NCBI GenBank assembly: GCA_039964455.1
Contig: JBDVXK010000013.1
Span: 186,001-250,000, forward strand
Length of the DNA stretch: 64,000 nt
From: CALJFL01 sp039964455
GTDB lineage: Bacteria; Pseudomonadota; Gammaproteobacteria; Pseudomonadales; Halieaceae
Direction: 5' to 3'
Under the pieces are notes generated by a model, which was given only the letters and a program-made list of their open reading frames with translations, did no database searches and had not been told where the DNA came from. The translations under genes were made by a program, and so were the position numbers. This document shows positions 18,176 through 27,800 of the stretch, piece by piece. The number at the start of each line of letters is the position of its first letter. Positions within the stretch are counted from its first letter, which is position 1.

Positions 18176-19834
18176 ATGAAGACCTCCTCGAACGAACGCA
18201 TACAGGAACTAACGGCCAGTGGAGCCTGGGGCAACGAGACGCTACACGGCCTGTTAGCGCAATGGTGCCAGCGTGCACCCGATAGACTGGCCGTCGCTGA
18301 TCAACCCAATTGTGAGGAGCTCACCGGCTCACCACCACACCGGCTGAACTTTGCACAACTGGACAACGCCAGCGATACCTTGGCCGCCGATTTGCTTTTG
18401 CGCGGTGTTGGCGCCGACAGCCGGGTCATGGTGCAGCTACCCAATACCTGTGAGCTGGTGGTCTGTTATTACGCGTTGAGCAAGCTGGGGGCGGTTATTT
18501 CACCGGTGCCCGTGCAGTACCGTGCACACGAACTGGGCAGTATGGCTGCCACCCTGTCGCCAAACCTCTTCATTGGCATAGATAGCTTACGCGGCGAACC
18601 ACTCGCCGCACTCGCTGAAGAGGCCATTAAGAATTGCCCTACCATAGCCTTTGGACGTGAACTGGCCTTGAGCAGCGAGGCCGATGCGGCAGCAAAAGCA
18701 GCCGTGGAAGCGCATCGCAATGCACACCCCGATGACGCTAACACTATCATCTCGATCTGCTGGACCTCTGGCACCACGGGCACACCCAAGGGTGTTCCGC
18801 GCTCTCATAATATGTGGCTGGCCACCGCTCGCAGCACTATCAACGCCGGTGATTATCGCGAGGGCGACGCGCTGCTCAACCCCTTCCCGTTGGTCAATAT
18901 GGCGGCAGTGGGTGGCTTCCTGTATCCGGCGGCACTGAAAGGCTGCAGCCTGGTTTTGCACCACCCGCTGGAGCCCGCCGTCTACCTGCAGCAGCTGTCT
19001 ACGGAGGCCATTAACTTCAGTATCGCCCCACCTGCCCTGCTCAACCAACTGGCTAAAGACAGCGCGCTCTGGCAAAAATTCGATTTTGGCAATCTGCGCG
19101 CAATCGGCTCCGGCTCCGCGCCTTTGTCCCCCGAAATGATTGCCACTTTTGACCGCGACTACGGCGTGCCAGTGGTGAATTTTTACGGCTCCAACGAGGG
19201 CATTAGCCTGTTCGCGACCCCCGCCAATGCCGAAGATCCCGATGTCAGGGCCACAATGTTCCCACGGGCAGAATCAACAGCACAGGCGCTATACTCACAG
19301 GTGATCGATCAGGACACGGGTAAACCGATTACCGAAGCCAACCGCCCCGGAGAGCTGTGCTTTGGCGGAGCCACCGTCTTTGACGGCTACCTCGGTCATT
19401 CCAACGAGGGTGTATTCAGTGAGCAGGGCCTGTTTCGTACCGGCGACCTTGTAGAGATCTGCGGCGATCCACCGGACTACTACCGTATCGTTGGGCGCTG
19501 CAAGGACATTATCAACCGCGGCGGCATGAAGATCTCGCCGTCGGAGCTGGATGTTTTGCTGGAAGCTTTCCCAGGACTGACTGAAGCCGCGGTATGCCCC
19601 TACCCCGATGACAGGCTGGGCGAAAAAATCTGCGCCTGCGTGGTGCCCGCTCAGGGGGAACCTGCACCCACGCTGGACGAAATCTGTCAGTATCTCAGTG
19701 ACAACGGCCTGGCCAAATTCAAGTTGCCAGAGCGCATAGCGCTGCTGGAGAGACTCCCCCGCAATCCTATGGGTAAAGTATTGCGCGGTGAGCTGACGCA
19801 ACAAGTAACAACACTGGAGAATAGCCATGACTGA
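18176..19834 (+). CDS. Acyl-CoA ligase, AMP-dependent synthetase family (class I adenylate-forming)
   Basis: The 552-residue enzyme would activate a carboxylic acid with ATP and CoA. It has the P-loop-like motif WTSGTTGTPKGVPRSH (about 200), the YGSNEG adenine-site motif, the FRTGDL hinge region and the C-terminal PRNPMGKVLR Lys motif. The ATG at 18176 lies one base after the stop of the nitronate monooxygenase gene. An in-frame TTG at 18140 would overlap that gene and is less likely. The sequence resembles the 2,3-dihydroxybenzoate-AMP ligase and cyclohexanecarboxylate-CoA ligase group in general form, but the substrate cannot be named. Confidence 0.9.
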   Translation: MKTSSNERIQELTASGAWGNETLHGLLAQWCQRAPDRLAVADQPNCEELTGSPPHRLNFAQLDNASDTLAADLLLRGVGADSRVMVQLPNTCELVVCYYALSKLGAVISPVPVQYRAHELGSMAATLSPNLFIGIDSLRGEPLAALAEEAIKNCPTIAFGRELALSSEADAAAKAAVEAHRNAHPDDANTIISICWTSGTTGTPKGVPRSHNMWLATARSTINAGDYREGDALLNPFPLVNMAAVGGFLYPAALKGCSLVLHHPLEPAVYLQQLSTEAINFSIAPPALLNQLAKDSALWQKFDFGNLRAIGSGSAPLSPEMIATFDRDYGVPVVNFYGSNEGISLFATPANAEDPDVRATMFPRAESTAQALYSQVIDQDTGKPITEANRPGELCFGGATVFDGYLGHSNEGVFSEQGLFRTGDLVEICGDPPDYYRIVGRCKDIINRGGMKISPSELDVLLEAFPGLTEAAVCPYPDDRLGEKICACVVPAQGEPAPTLDEICQYLSDNGLAKFKLPERIALLERLPRNPMGKVLRGELTQQVTTLENSHD

Positions 19835-21059
19835 CATCTATGTACTGGGAGGCAGTCAGACAGATTTTGCCCGCAACTGGGCGCGAGAGTCGCTGGGCCT
19901 TTACGACATGTTCGAAGAGGTTATGGCCTCTGCCTTGAAAGATGCGGCTATCGAGCCCGAGCAAATCGAAGTGGGCCATGTGGGTAATTTCGTCGCCGAC
20001 CTGTTTGCGGGGCAGGGTCTGTTAGGCGGATTTTTCGGGCAGCTTTATCCGGAACTTTCGGGAATTCCGACCGCGCGTCATGAAGCCGCCTGCGCGTCTG
20101 GCTCCATGGCATTGCTTGCCGCCATGCGCGATATCGAAGCGGGACATTATGAAACTGCCTGCGTACTGGGCCTGGAGCTGATGCGCAATGTCGATGGCAA
20201 AACAGGCGCGGAGTACCTGGGCGCTGCTGCGTGGCAGGGACAGGAAGCCACCACCTGCGACTTCCCCTGGCCTCACCTGTTCGACCGCCTGACCCGCGAA
20301 TACGACAAACGCTACGGCATTCGCGCCGACCACCTTGCGCGTATCGCCGAGGTAAACTTTGGCAACGCCCGCAGCAATACCAATGCTCAAACAAGAGATT
20401 GGCGCTTCGCCGAGGGCAGCTTTTGTGCCGACGACGAACTCAATCCGGTGATCGACGGTTCAGTAAGAAAACTTGATTGCGGCCAGATCACCGATGGCGC
20501 CGCCTGCGTCATTCTCGCCAGCGAGCGGCGGGCAAAAGAGCATGCAGAGCACCATGGACTCAGCCTTGCAGACATTCCGCGCATCAAAGGCTGGGGGCAT
20601 CACAGTGCGCCCATCCTGCTGGAAACCAAGTTACAGATGAGCGCTGACCAGCCGCTGATATTCCCACATGCCAAGGCCACACTGGACGATGCCCGCAAGC
20701 GCGCCGGCTTCGCAGAACTCACCGACCTGGACGGCCTGGAAACCCACGACTGCTTCACCATCACTGAATATATGGCGCTCGATCACAGTGGGCTCACCGC
20801 ACCGGGCGAGAGCTGGAAAGCCGTTGAAGAGGATCGCATCAGCCGTGACGGCGACTTCCCGGTTAACGCCAGTGGCGGACTGATCGGCCTTGGTCACCCG
20901 GTGGGGGCAACCGGCATTCGCATGGTGCTGGACTGTAGCCGACAGGTTACCGGCCGCGCTGGCGCCTGCCAGATAGCCGGCGCCGAGAATATGATTACCT
21001 TCAACGTGGGTGGCAGCACCACTACCTGTGCGAGTTTTGTGGTGGGCGTCGGGGAATAA
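19827..21059 (+). CDS. SCP-x / lipid-transfer-type thiolase
   Basis: The 410-residue thiolase superfamily protein is expected to cleave or retro-cleave a 3-oxoacyl-CoA. The nucleophile is Cys89 in HEAACASGSMALL, with the catalytic His in SGGLIGLGHPVGATG and a further Cys in the C-terminal STTTCASF segment. It overlaps the ligase gene by eight bases, a strong sign of one operon. SCP-x-type thiolases act on branched or sterol side chains, and some require a DUF35 partner; none is encoded here. The 207-base gap that follows separates it from the repeat-protein gene. Confidence 0.88.
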   Translation: MTDIYVLGGSQTDFARNWARESLGLYDMFEEVMASALKDAAIEPEQIEVGHVGNFVADLFAGQGLLGGFFGQLYPELSGIPTARHEAACASGSMALLAAMRDIEAGHYETACVLGLELMRNVDGKTGAEYLGAAAWQGQEATTCDFPWPHLFDRLTREYDKRYGIRADHLARIAEVNFGNARSNTNAQTRDWRFAEGSFCADDELNPVIDGSVRKLDCGQITDGAACVILASERRAKEHAEHHGLSLADIPRIKGWGHHSAPILLETKLQMSADQPLIFPHAKATLDDARKRAGFAELTDLDGLETHDCFTITEYMALDHSGLTAPGESWKAVEEDRISRDGDFPVNASGGLIGLGHPVGATGIRMVLDCSRQVTGRAGACQIAGAENMITFNVGGSTTTCASFVVGVGE

Positions 21060-21266
21060 GCGATGTCTGTGTTTGCAAGGCGATTCGCAAGCAACTGCAG
21101 CGCGCAATAGATCTGGCGCTATCAAAGCCAGGGCAACCCACTGCGAGAGGCACAAATTTCTGACAAACTGTGCGCTGATAGACACTTTGACTTGTGTGCA
21201 GGAGTTGTATGAGCAGGCAGTAAAGTGGGATACTCCCTCGCCGATTAAATACTCGAAATTACCGGC

Positions 21267-24200
21267 ATGAGACTTCTTACTCTTATCCTCATTATTCTTG
21301 CCTGCACCGCTGCGCCAATGCGCGGCCACGCTGGCCAGTGCCTGCAGTCTTCATCGCCAGGCAAGCTCTGTACCGCCAACGACTTTGAGGTGGTCAGTGA
21401 AGAGCTAATCTCGGGACCGACCAGTTGCGAGGTAGGCGAAATCATTCCCGGCGATGTCGTGGTTCGAGTCGGCGTGCTGGGTAATCGCAAGGAAGCTTAC
21501 GATATTGGCTTTTTTGTGGGCGACGGTGACAACTCGCCCATCAATGGCGCAAGCTGCACCTTCGAGGCCCTGACTCCGCTGGAATCTGGCGGTAATTTCA
21601 ATGCCCTTGGTGGCAACGGGCCCTACAGGGATATTGATGGGAATGCCTGTGGTGACGCGGATAAGGCCGATGGCGCAATCTTTAAGGAATTCACCCTCAG
21701 CAACGTGCTTTGCCAGGACATAAATAATGATGGCGCACTGGACGTGCAGTACGCTATCACCTGGCAGCAAAAATCCGGCAACAGCTGCGATGACCCAACC
21801 GACCCGGCGAATTTCAGCCTGGCCACATCCAGCAAGTGCATAAATGCGGTCGGCGACATCGACGAAATTCCGGTACTACCTCCTAACCCTGATATACCGA
21901 CAATCAGCGTTGAGAAAATCGCCCAACCGCCGATAATCAGCCCGGGCGAAGACGTTGATTACATTATCAATGTAGTAAATACCGGACCCGTAACAGTCAC
22001 AATAGATACGCTGGTGGACGACCAGTTTGGCGACCTCAATGGACGGGGTTCCTGCTCCGTACCGCAGACCATCATCCCGAGCCAGGTTTACAGCTGCGCA
22101 TTTAACGCATTCCCCGCAGGCCCGGCGCCTAGCTCACACATCAATATCGTAACGGGAAGTGGCACAGGAAATGGTCAGGCCGTCACCGCTGATGGCACGG
22201 CCACAGTTGAGATTGTAGACCTTGCGACGGGTGGCATCGGCTATCTGGTCTGGAATGACCTGAACGCTGATGGCAGCAAGGATGAGAACGAAAAAGGAAT
22301 CGCGGGCGTTACCGTCAATCTGCGCAACGCAGATGGCTCTTTACTGCAGAGCCGGCTTACCAATGCCGCCGGCTTCTACACTTTTCTTGGCCTGACTGCT
22401 GGCGAATACATCGTAGAAGTTGTAGAAAATGGGCCGCTAGGCAACCTTGTGCGCACCACGGCCAGCAACCCTTTTAATCTCAGTATTTCTCCGGGAGAAG
22501 TTACCTCCGCCGCTAATTTCGGCTACGTCGGCGCGGAAATCTCTTTACAGAAAAGGGCCAACCCACAGGTCATCAATGCGCCCGGCGAACTGGTCACCTT
22601 CACAGTGGAGGTAGTCAACACCGGGGTGGTACCGGTTGACGTCTCCGATCTGGCCGATAGCGAATATGGCAACCTTTTTGATAGCACCGCCTGCCCGCTT
22701 CCCAGAACAGTTTTGATCCCCGGCCTCAGCTACACCTGCGAATTTACGGAACAGGTAACCGGTAATCCGGGCGACCGTCACGTAAATACTGTGGAAGCCA
22801 TTGCCACTGACGCGATTGACGGACACCAGGTCTTTGCCGCAGATGATGCAATAGTGGCTATTATTGACCCAGCTGACGGCTCCATCGGTCACCTTATCTG
22901 GCAAGACGACAACGGCAATGGTGCAGTTGATGAAGGGGAATTTGGTCTCGACAATATCACCATCAGCCTGCTGCTTGACGCCGATAATAACGGCAGCTAC
23001 GAAACCCCCATCGGTACCGCCCGCTCAAGTGCTGGTGGAGAGTACGGCTTTTTCAACCTTGCCGCGGGCAATTACCGGGTAGAGATAACTGACGACTTCA
23101 ACATTCTCAGGGGCAAATACCTGACAACACCGCCAGCGCCCAGGGATATCACACTTGGCGCAGGAGAGTCTCTTCTGGACGCGGATTTCGGCTATGCCGA
23201 GATACCACGACCGAACATCCTGACGCTGAAAATACCCACACAAATAATCCACGATTCACCGTCCTCCGACGTCACCTATCGTGTGGCGGTGCTCAACACC
23301 GGCAATACTGCAGTGACAATTGATGAGCTTGTCGACAGCCGCTTTGGCGATCTCACGGCACTGCCCAACAGTACTTGTGAAGCCAATATTACGATTACAC
23401 AGCGTAATATCTACAAATGCAGGTTCACTGTGTCGGTCTCCGGCGCTCCAGGTGAGCTGCATCGCAATCTAGTTTCGGCAACTGCCAGTGATGCCAATGA
23501 CAATGTTGCATTCGATTCTGGTGGTGCCACCATTGCATTCCGCGATCCCGACGAAGCCGCGATAGGAGACCAGGTCTGGGAGGATCTGAATGCAGACGGC
23601 ATCTTCGATGAGGGTGAACCAGGCGTACCCAATGTAACCGTGGAGCTCTACCGCGCGGGCCTGTTGGTCTCCTCAACCATTACTGATGCTTCGGGTAATT
23701 ACCAATTTATGGGGCTAGCCGCAGGGTCTTATGAAGTGCAGATAACCGACACCGCAGGCGCGCTGGGCAATAAAGTACTTACCACCACGGCCGAGCAACT
23801 TAGTATCGAGCTAGCACTTGGTGAAAACTACACTCTTGCGGATTTCGGATACGCCATGGCAGCGATAGAGGTGGTCAAGGAAGGCGACCGGAAAGTATTC
23901 CTGGAACCGGGTGGCGACGTTACTTTCACGGTAACCACGAGAAACATCGGCTACATTGATGTGACTTTGACCAACCTCATAGATGACAGGTTTGGAGACC
24001 TCAATGGCCAGGGCAGCTGCGCAACACCACTACGCGTTCCCGCGCGTTCCTCAGTAGCCTGCCAGTTCATAGGCAACGTGTCCGGCTCTGCTGGCGACCT
24101 TCATACCAATACCATTAGTGCGACCGCAACTGATGACGCGGGGAACGGCATTGAGGGACGCGCATCTTTCGATGTCGACATCATCGGGATCAATTTCGGC

Positions 24201-24698
24201 GCGGCGGGCTACCTGGTCTGGAACGATGAAAACGGCAACGGCGTTCGTGACATCTCGGAGCCCGGCATCGGCGGTGTAACCGTTGACCTTGAGGTCGACG
24301 ATGACAATGACGGCGTTTTCGATCGCGTGGCTGCGAGCACAGTGACACGCCAGAGCGGTTTTTATGCGTTCATCCCGGTACCTGAAGGCGACTGGCGGAT
24401 ACAGGTCACAGACGACTTTGGCGTTCTGGCTGGCCAAACCCTGACTGCCGGCACTAACCCCAATAACTTCGCGCTGTCGGGAGGGCAACTTTATACTGAG
24501 GCCAACTTTGGTTACCTCGCACTGGGGACCGGCGGCGGACCCACCCCACCCGTGCTGCCGCTACTACCTGCTCCAGGGCCCGGCACCCAATCGGTCGAAC
24601 CAGAAGCTATTCCCACTTGGCCAATCTGGATGCTTATGCTGACCACAATGATCCTGATGGGCATGGGGGTGAGAGTCGAAAGTGTTGCGAGCAGGTAA
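21267..24698 (+). CDS. Giant surface repeat protein A: alternating DUF11-like and SdrD_B-like domains, IPTL-CTERM-like tail
   Basis: The 1143-residue secreted protein has an N-terminal signal (cleavage near GHA), a Cys-containing unique domain of about 190 residues, and four pairs of domains from about residue 212 to 1095. Each pair is a DUF11-like Ig fold with the phrase V-x-N-T-G and a Cys pair, followed by an SdrD_B-type domain opening with a Ca-site-like loop (for example WNDLNADGSKDENE). After a Pro-rich linker comes EAIPTWPIWMLMLTTMIL with a basic residue, which resembles the IPTL-CTERM sorting signal. The start ATG has only a weak ribosome site. Its paralogue lies directly downstream. 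It is probably a cell-surface or extracellular-matrix protein; adhesion or calcium binding is inference. Confidence 0.8.
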   Translation: MRLLTLILIILACTAAPMRGHAGQCLQSSSPGKLCTANDFEVVSEELISGPTSCEVGEIIPGDVVVRVGVLGNRKEAYDIGFFVGDGDNSPINGASCTFEALTPLESGGNFNALGGNGPYRDIDGNACGDADKADGAIFKEFTLSNVLCQDINNDGALDVQYAITWQQKSGNSCDDPTDPANFSLATSSKCINAVGDIDEIPVLPPNPDIPTISVEKIAQPPIISPGEDVDYIINVVNTGPVTVTIDTLVDDQFGDLNGRGSCSVPQTIIPSQVYSCAFNAFPAGPAPSSHINIVTGSGTGNGQAVTADGTATVEIVDLATGGIGYLVWNDLNADGSKDENEKGIAGVTVNLRNADGSLLQSRLTNAAGFYTFLGLTAGEYIVEVVENGPLGNLVRTTASNPFNLSISPGEVTSAANFGYVGAEISLQKRANPQVINAPGELVTFTVEVVNTGVVPVDVSDLADSEYGNLFDSTACPLPRTVLIPGLSYTCEFTEQVTGNPGDRHVNTVEAIATDAIDGHQVFAADDAIVAIIDPADGSIGHLIWQDDNGNGAVDEGEFGLDNITISLLLDADNNGSYETPIGTARSSAGGEYGFFNLAAGNYRVEITDDFNILRGKYLTTPPAPRDITLGAGESLLDADFGYAEIPRPNILTLKIPTQIIHDSPSSDVTYRVAVLNTGNTAVTIDELVDSRFGDLTALPNSTCEANITITQRNIYKCRFTVSVSGAPGELHRNLVSATASDANDNVAFDSGGATIAFRDPDEAAIGDQVWEDLNADGIFDEGEPGVPNVTVELYRAGLLVSSTITDASGNYQFMGLAAGSYEVQITDTAGALGNKVLTTTAEQLSIELALGENYTLADFGYAMAAIEVVKEGDRKVFLEPGGDVTFTVTTRNIGYIDVTLTNLIDDRFGDLNGQGSCATPLRVPARSSVACQFIGNVSGSAGDLHTNTISATATDDAGNGIEGRASFDVDIIGINFGAAGYLVWNDENGNGVRDISEPGIGGVTVDLEVDDDNDGVFDRVAASTVTRQSGFYAFIPVPEGDWRIQVTDDFGVLAGQTLTAGTNPNNFALSGGQLYTEANFGYLALGTGGGPTPPVLPLLPAPGPGTQSVEPEAIPTWPIWMLMLTTMILMGMGVRVESVASR
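21900..24548 (+). repeat. Four alternating domain pairs in surface protein A
   Basis: DUF11-like units start at 21900, 22536, 23211 and 23862. SdrD_B-like units start at 22233, 22881, 23559 and 24201. Each pair spans about 650 bases. Units share phrases but differ in most codons, so the repeats are old or have diverged under selection. Confidence 0.8.
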
Positions 24699-24816
24699 AC
24701 GAGGCAGCTGACAATCGGAAAACGCCCCCCGCTCCGATTTGGCAGAGAATCAGTCCGTGATATCCAACTTTTATTTCGTTACCATCTTGCAATGACTAAA
24801 GCTTTTTAGGACAGTG

Positions 24817-27800
24817 ATGAAAATTCAAGGACGCCTTTTCGTCTTACTATCGGCTGTTTGTTCCTTCGGAATGCACGCCTCACCAGCCCATGCACAGATT
24901 TATGGTGCATCATGTCCGGCCGGGATCGACATCAATGACTGCGTCGCCAACGACCTGCAGCCAACAGGCACAATTATCATTAACGGGCCCTCGGAATGTA
25001 ATGAGGGCGATATATTTTCCGCCACAGTTCGCATTCTATTCTCCGATGGCGGAGGCGCAAACGAACGTTATACGGTAGGTTTTTTTGTTGGGGAGAATGG
25101 CGAACCGGCGGTCGGCGGTGCGAGCTGCACCTTCGACTCATTACAACCTGTCGTGCTACCACCAGATGATAACCCTCTGGGTGGGCCTTATCCCGAATTA
25201 AGCGGGGACTCCTGCGGTGACATTTCCAAGCGAGAACCAACCTTCAAGGACATCTCTCTTAACGCCATAGAATGCAAGGATGATGATGGCGACGGCAACG
25301 TGGACATCAGCTACGTTTTGTCCTGGGAAAATAACGCCAAGAATACCGACTGCGACAATCCGTTAGATCCGCTTCAATTTGAACCCAATCCGCCCAAATG
25401 TCGATCAGACCTCGAATACGATCTGCCGATTGCGGTCGAGGATCCACCCAGCATCGAGGTGGCTAAAGGGGCCTTTCCCTCTCAAGTGGAGGAACCCGGT
25501 GGTCTTGTTCGCTTCGCGATCACCGTACTCAACACATCCCCGGAGCCAACGGACCCGGTCGAAATTGTTTCGTTCATCGACAGAGTGGATGGTGGCCCTC
25601 CGCAGGATGTCAACGGACTGCTCGATTGCGTGGTGCCATTCTTTCTCGCCCCTGGCGAAAGTAAGACCTGCTATTTCGAATCCCCGGTCAACGGCGTTTC
25701 CGGTGATGTTGTTACAGATACCATTACCGTAGCGGGGCGTGACGATGAGGGCCAGGGTGTTGAGGATTCCGACTCTGCGCAAGTCCAAATTATCGCGCCC
25801 GACCTGCCACCCCCGCCCGGCGACTTGCGCCTGGTAAAGTTCGCATCGCCGACAGAGATTGACGAGCCAGGGGGCACAGTCCAGTACGATGTCCTGATCG
25901 CCAATGTTTCTCCTACACCTGTTGAGCTCGAATCGTTGGAAGACGACCTCTACGGAGATCTCAATGGAAAGGGCAGTTGCGTGTTGCCGCAAACACTTAG
26001 CGGTGTTAACTCTCTCTACTTTTGTGCTTTCAAGGAGCAAGTGACTGGACAGCCAGGCGATAGGATTACCGACACGATTGTCGTTAGCGGCACTGACGGA
26101 TTACCGGCTAGGAATGCGCTGACAGCGCAGGATTCAGCAACGGTAACTATCGATAATGTCGGTTCAAATATTTTGGTTACCAAAATAGCCAACCCGGAAG
26201 CCCTTCCCGAGCCTGGCGGCGCGGTTGCCTATACACTTGCCATTCAGAATACATCACCCGTAGATAACGTCACGATCAACCGCATCTTTGACTCCCTCGC
26301 CTTTATCAAGACTGGAGTCGGTTTGCCTGTTGGCTGCTCTGAAGGACAAACACTGGCGCCCGACCAGAGCTACGAGTGCACTTATACCCTCGATGTTGAG
26401 GGTGACAGCGGGGACTCAGTCACCAATGTGGTGGAAGTTAGCGGGCGTGATGACGACGGCAGGCTGGCCTTCGACATTGACGCCGCTAGTGTCTTCATCG
26501 TCGGCCAGCCGCCACAGCTGGAAGTGGTCAAGCGAGCCGTCCCGAGCTTTCTGCCGGAGGCCGGTGGTGAAGTGACTTACATTGTGGCTATACAAAACAA
26601 TTCGACCTCTACCGACCCGGTAACCATCACAGGGCTGACAGATTCAGTCGATGGGGCGATGCCAGTTTCGCTGGACGGCATGGGCACTTGCAGTCTGGAC
26701 CCACCAATTGTGTTGCAACCCGCGCCGGGGGCCAACTCTTTCTACATTTGTTCATTTCCTCAGACACTGGGGGCCGGCACCGTCGGTGATACAGTAATGG
26801 ACGAGATCGAAGCGACCGGCATCGATGATGAGGGAACGCCAGCTTCTGCAACGGCTCAGGAGACAGTGACCTACATCGGATCCGCCATTCCAGACCTTGA
26901 ACTGGCCGTTGCTAAAATCGCCTCGCCCACTGAAGTGCCTGAGCCTGGTGATCAGGTGACATTTTCAGTGTTTATCGCCAACACATCAGACCCGAATACA
27001 CCTGCCCCGAATCTGACGCTTCGAGAGTTGGATGACAGCATCTACGGTGACCTGTTTGTTCCCGGCAAGGGGGACTGCAGCGCGTTGAAGGATACGGTTC
27101 TTGTGCCCGCAACCAGCGCGCTAGACGTAGCCCGCTGCAGCTTCACTGAAAACGTCACGGGCACGGCGAATCAGACCGTAACAAATGTAATTATCGCCAC
27201 AGCAGAAGATGCCAGTAACAACGAAGTCATCGGCAGTGACGATGCGACTGTCACTATTGTCGACGTCCCTGCCAGCCTGGAAGTGACCAAGCGAGCGACT
27301 CCTGTCACCGTGATAGAACCTGGCGAAGACGTGACGTTTGATATTTTGGTATTTAATACATCGCCGGCAGATAGGTTGCTGCTCACATCCCTGGTTGATA
27401 ATGTACACGGCGATCTGCTGAACAATGGTCTGTGCCCTCCACCCCCAACGCTATTCCCCGGCCGTGACCCCTATCGCTGCAAATTCACAGTGTTTGTCGG
27501 TGGTGAACCGGGCTTCGAGGAACGCAACACAGTCCTTGCGATCGCTGAGGATGATGAAGGAAAGTCGGTGGAGGGCAACGCCCAGGCGACTGTTACAGTC
27601 ATCGGTACCGCCCCTTCAATACTCACTACCAAGACAGCGAATCCAACCAGCGTTCCAGCTACTGGGGGCCTCGTATCATTTACATTTACAACCACCAACA
27701 CATCAGATGCCGACGTTGTCACGCTTGATACGTTGCAGGATAACGTCTTCGGCGACCTGAACGGTCAGGGCAGTTGCAGCGTTCCACAAGTACTTGCACC

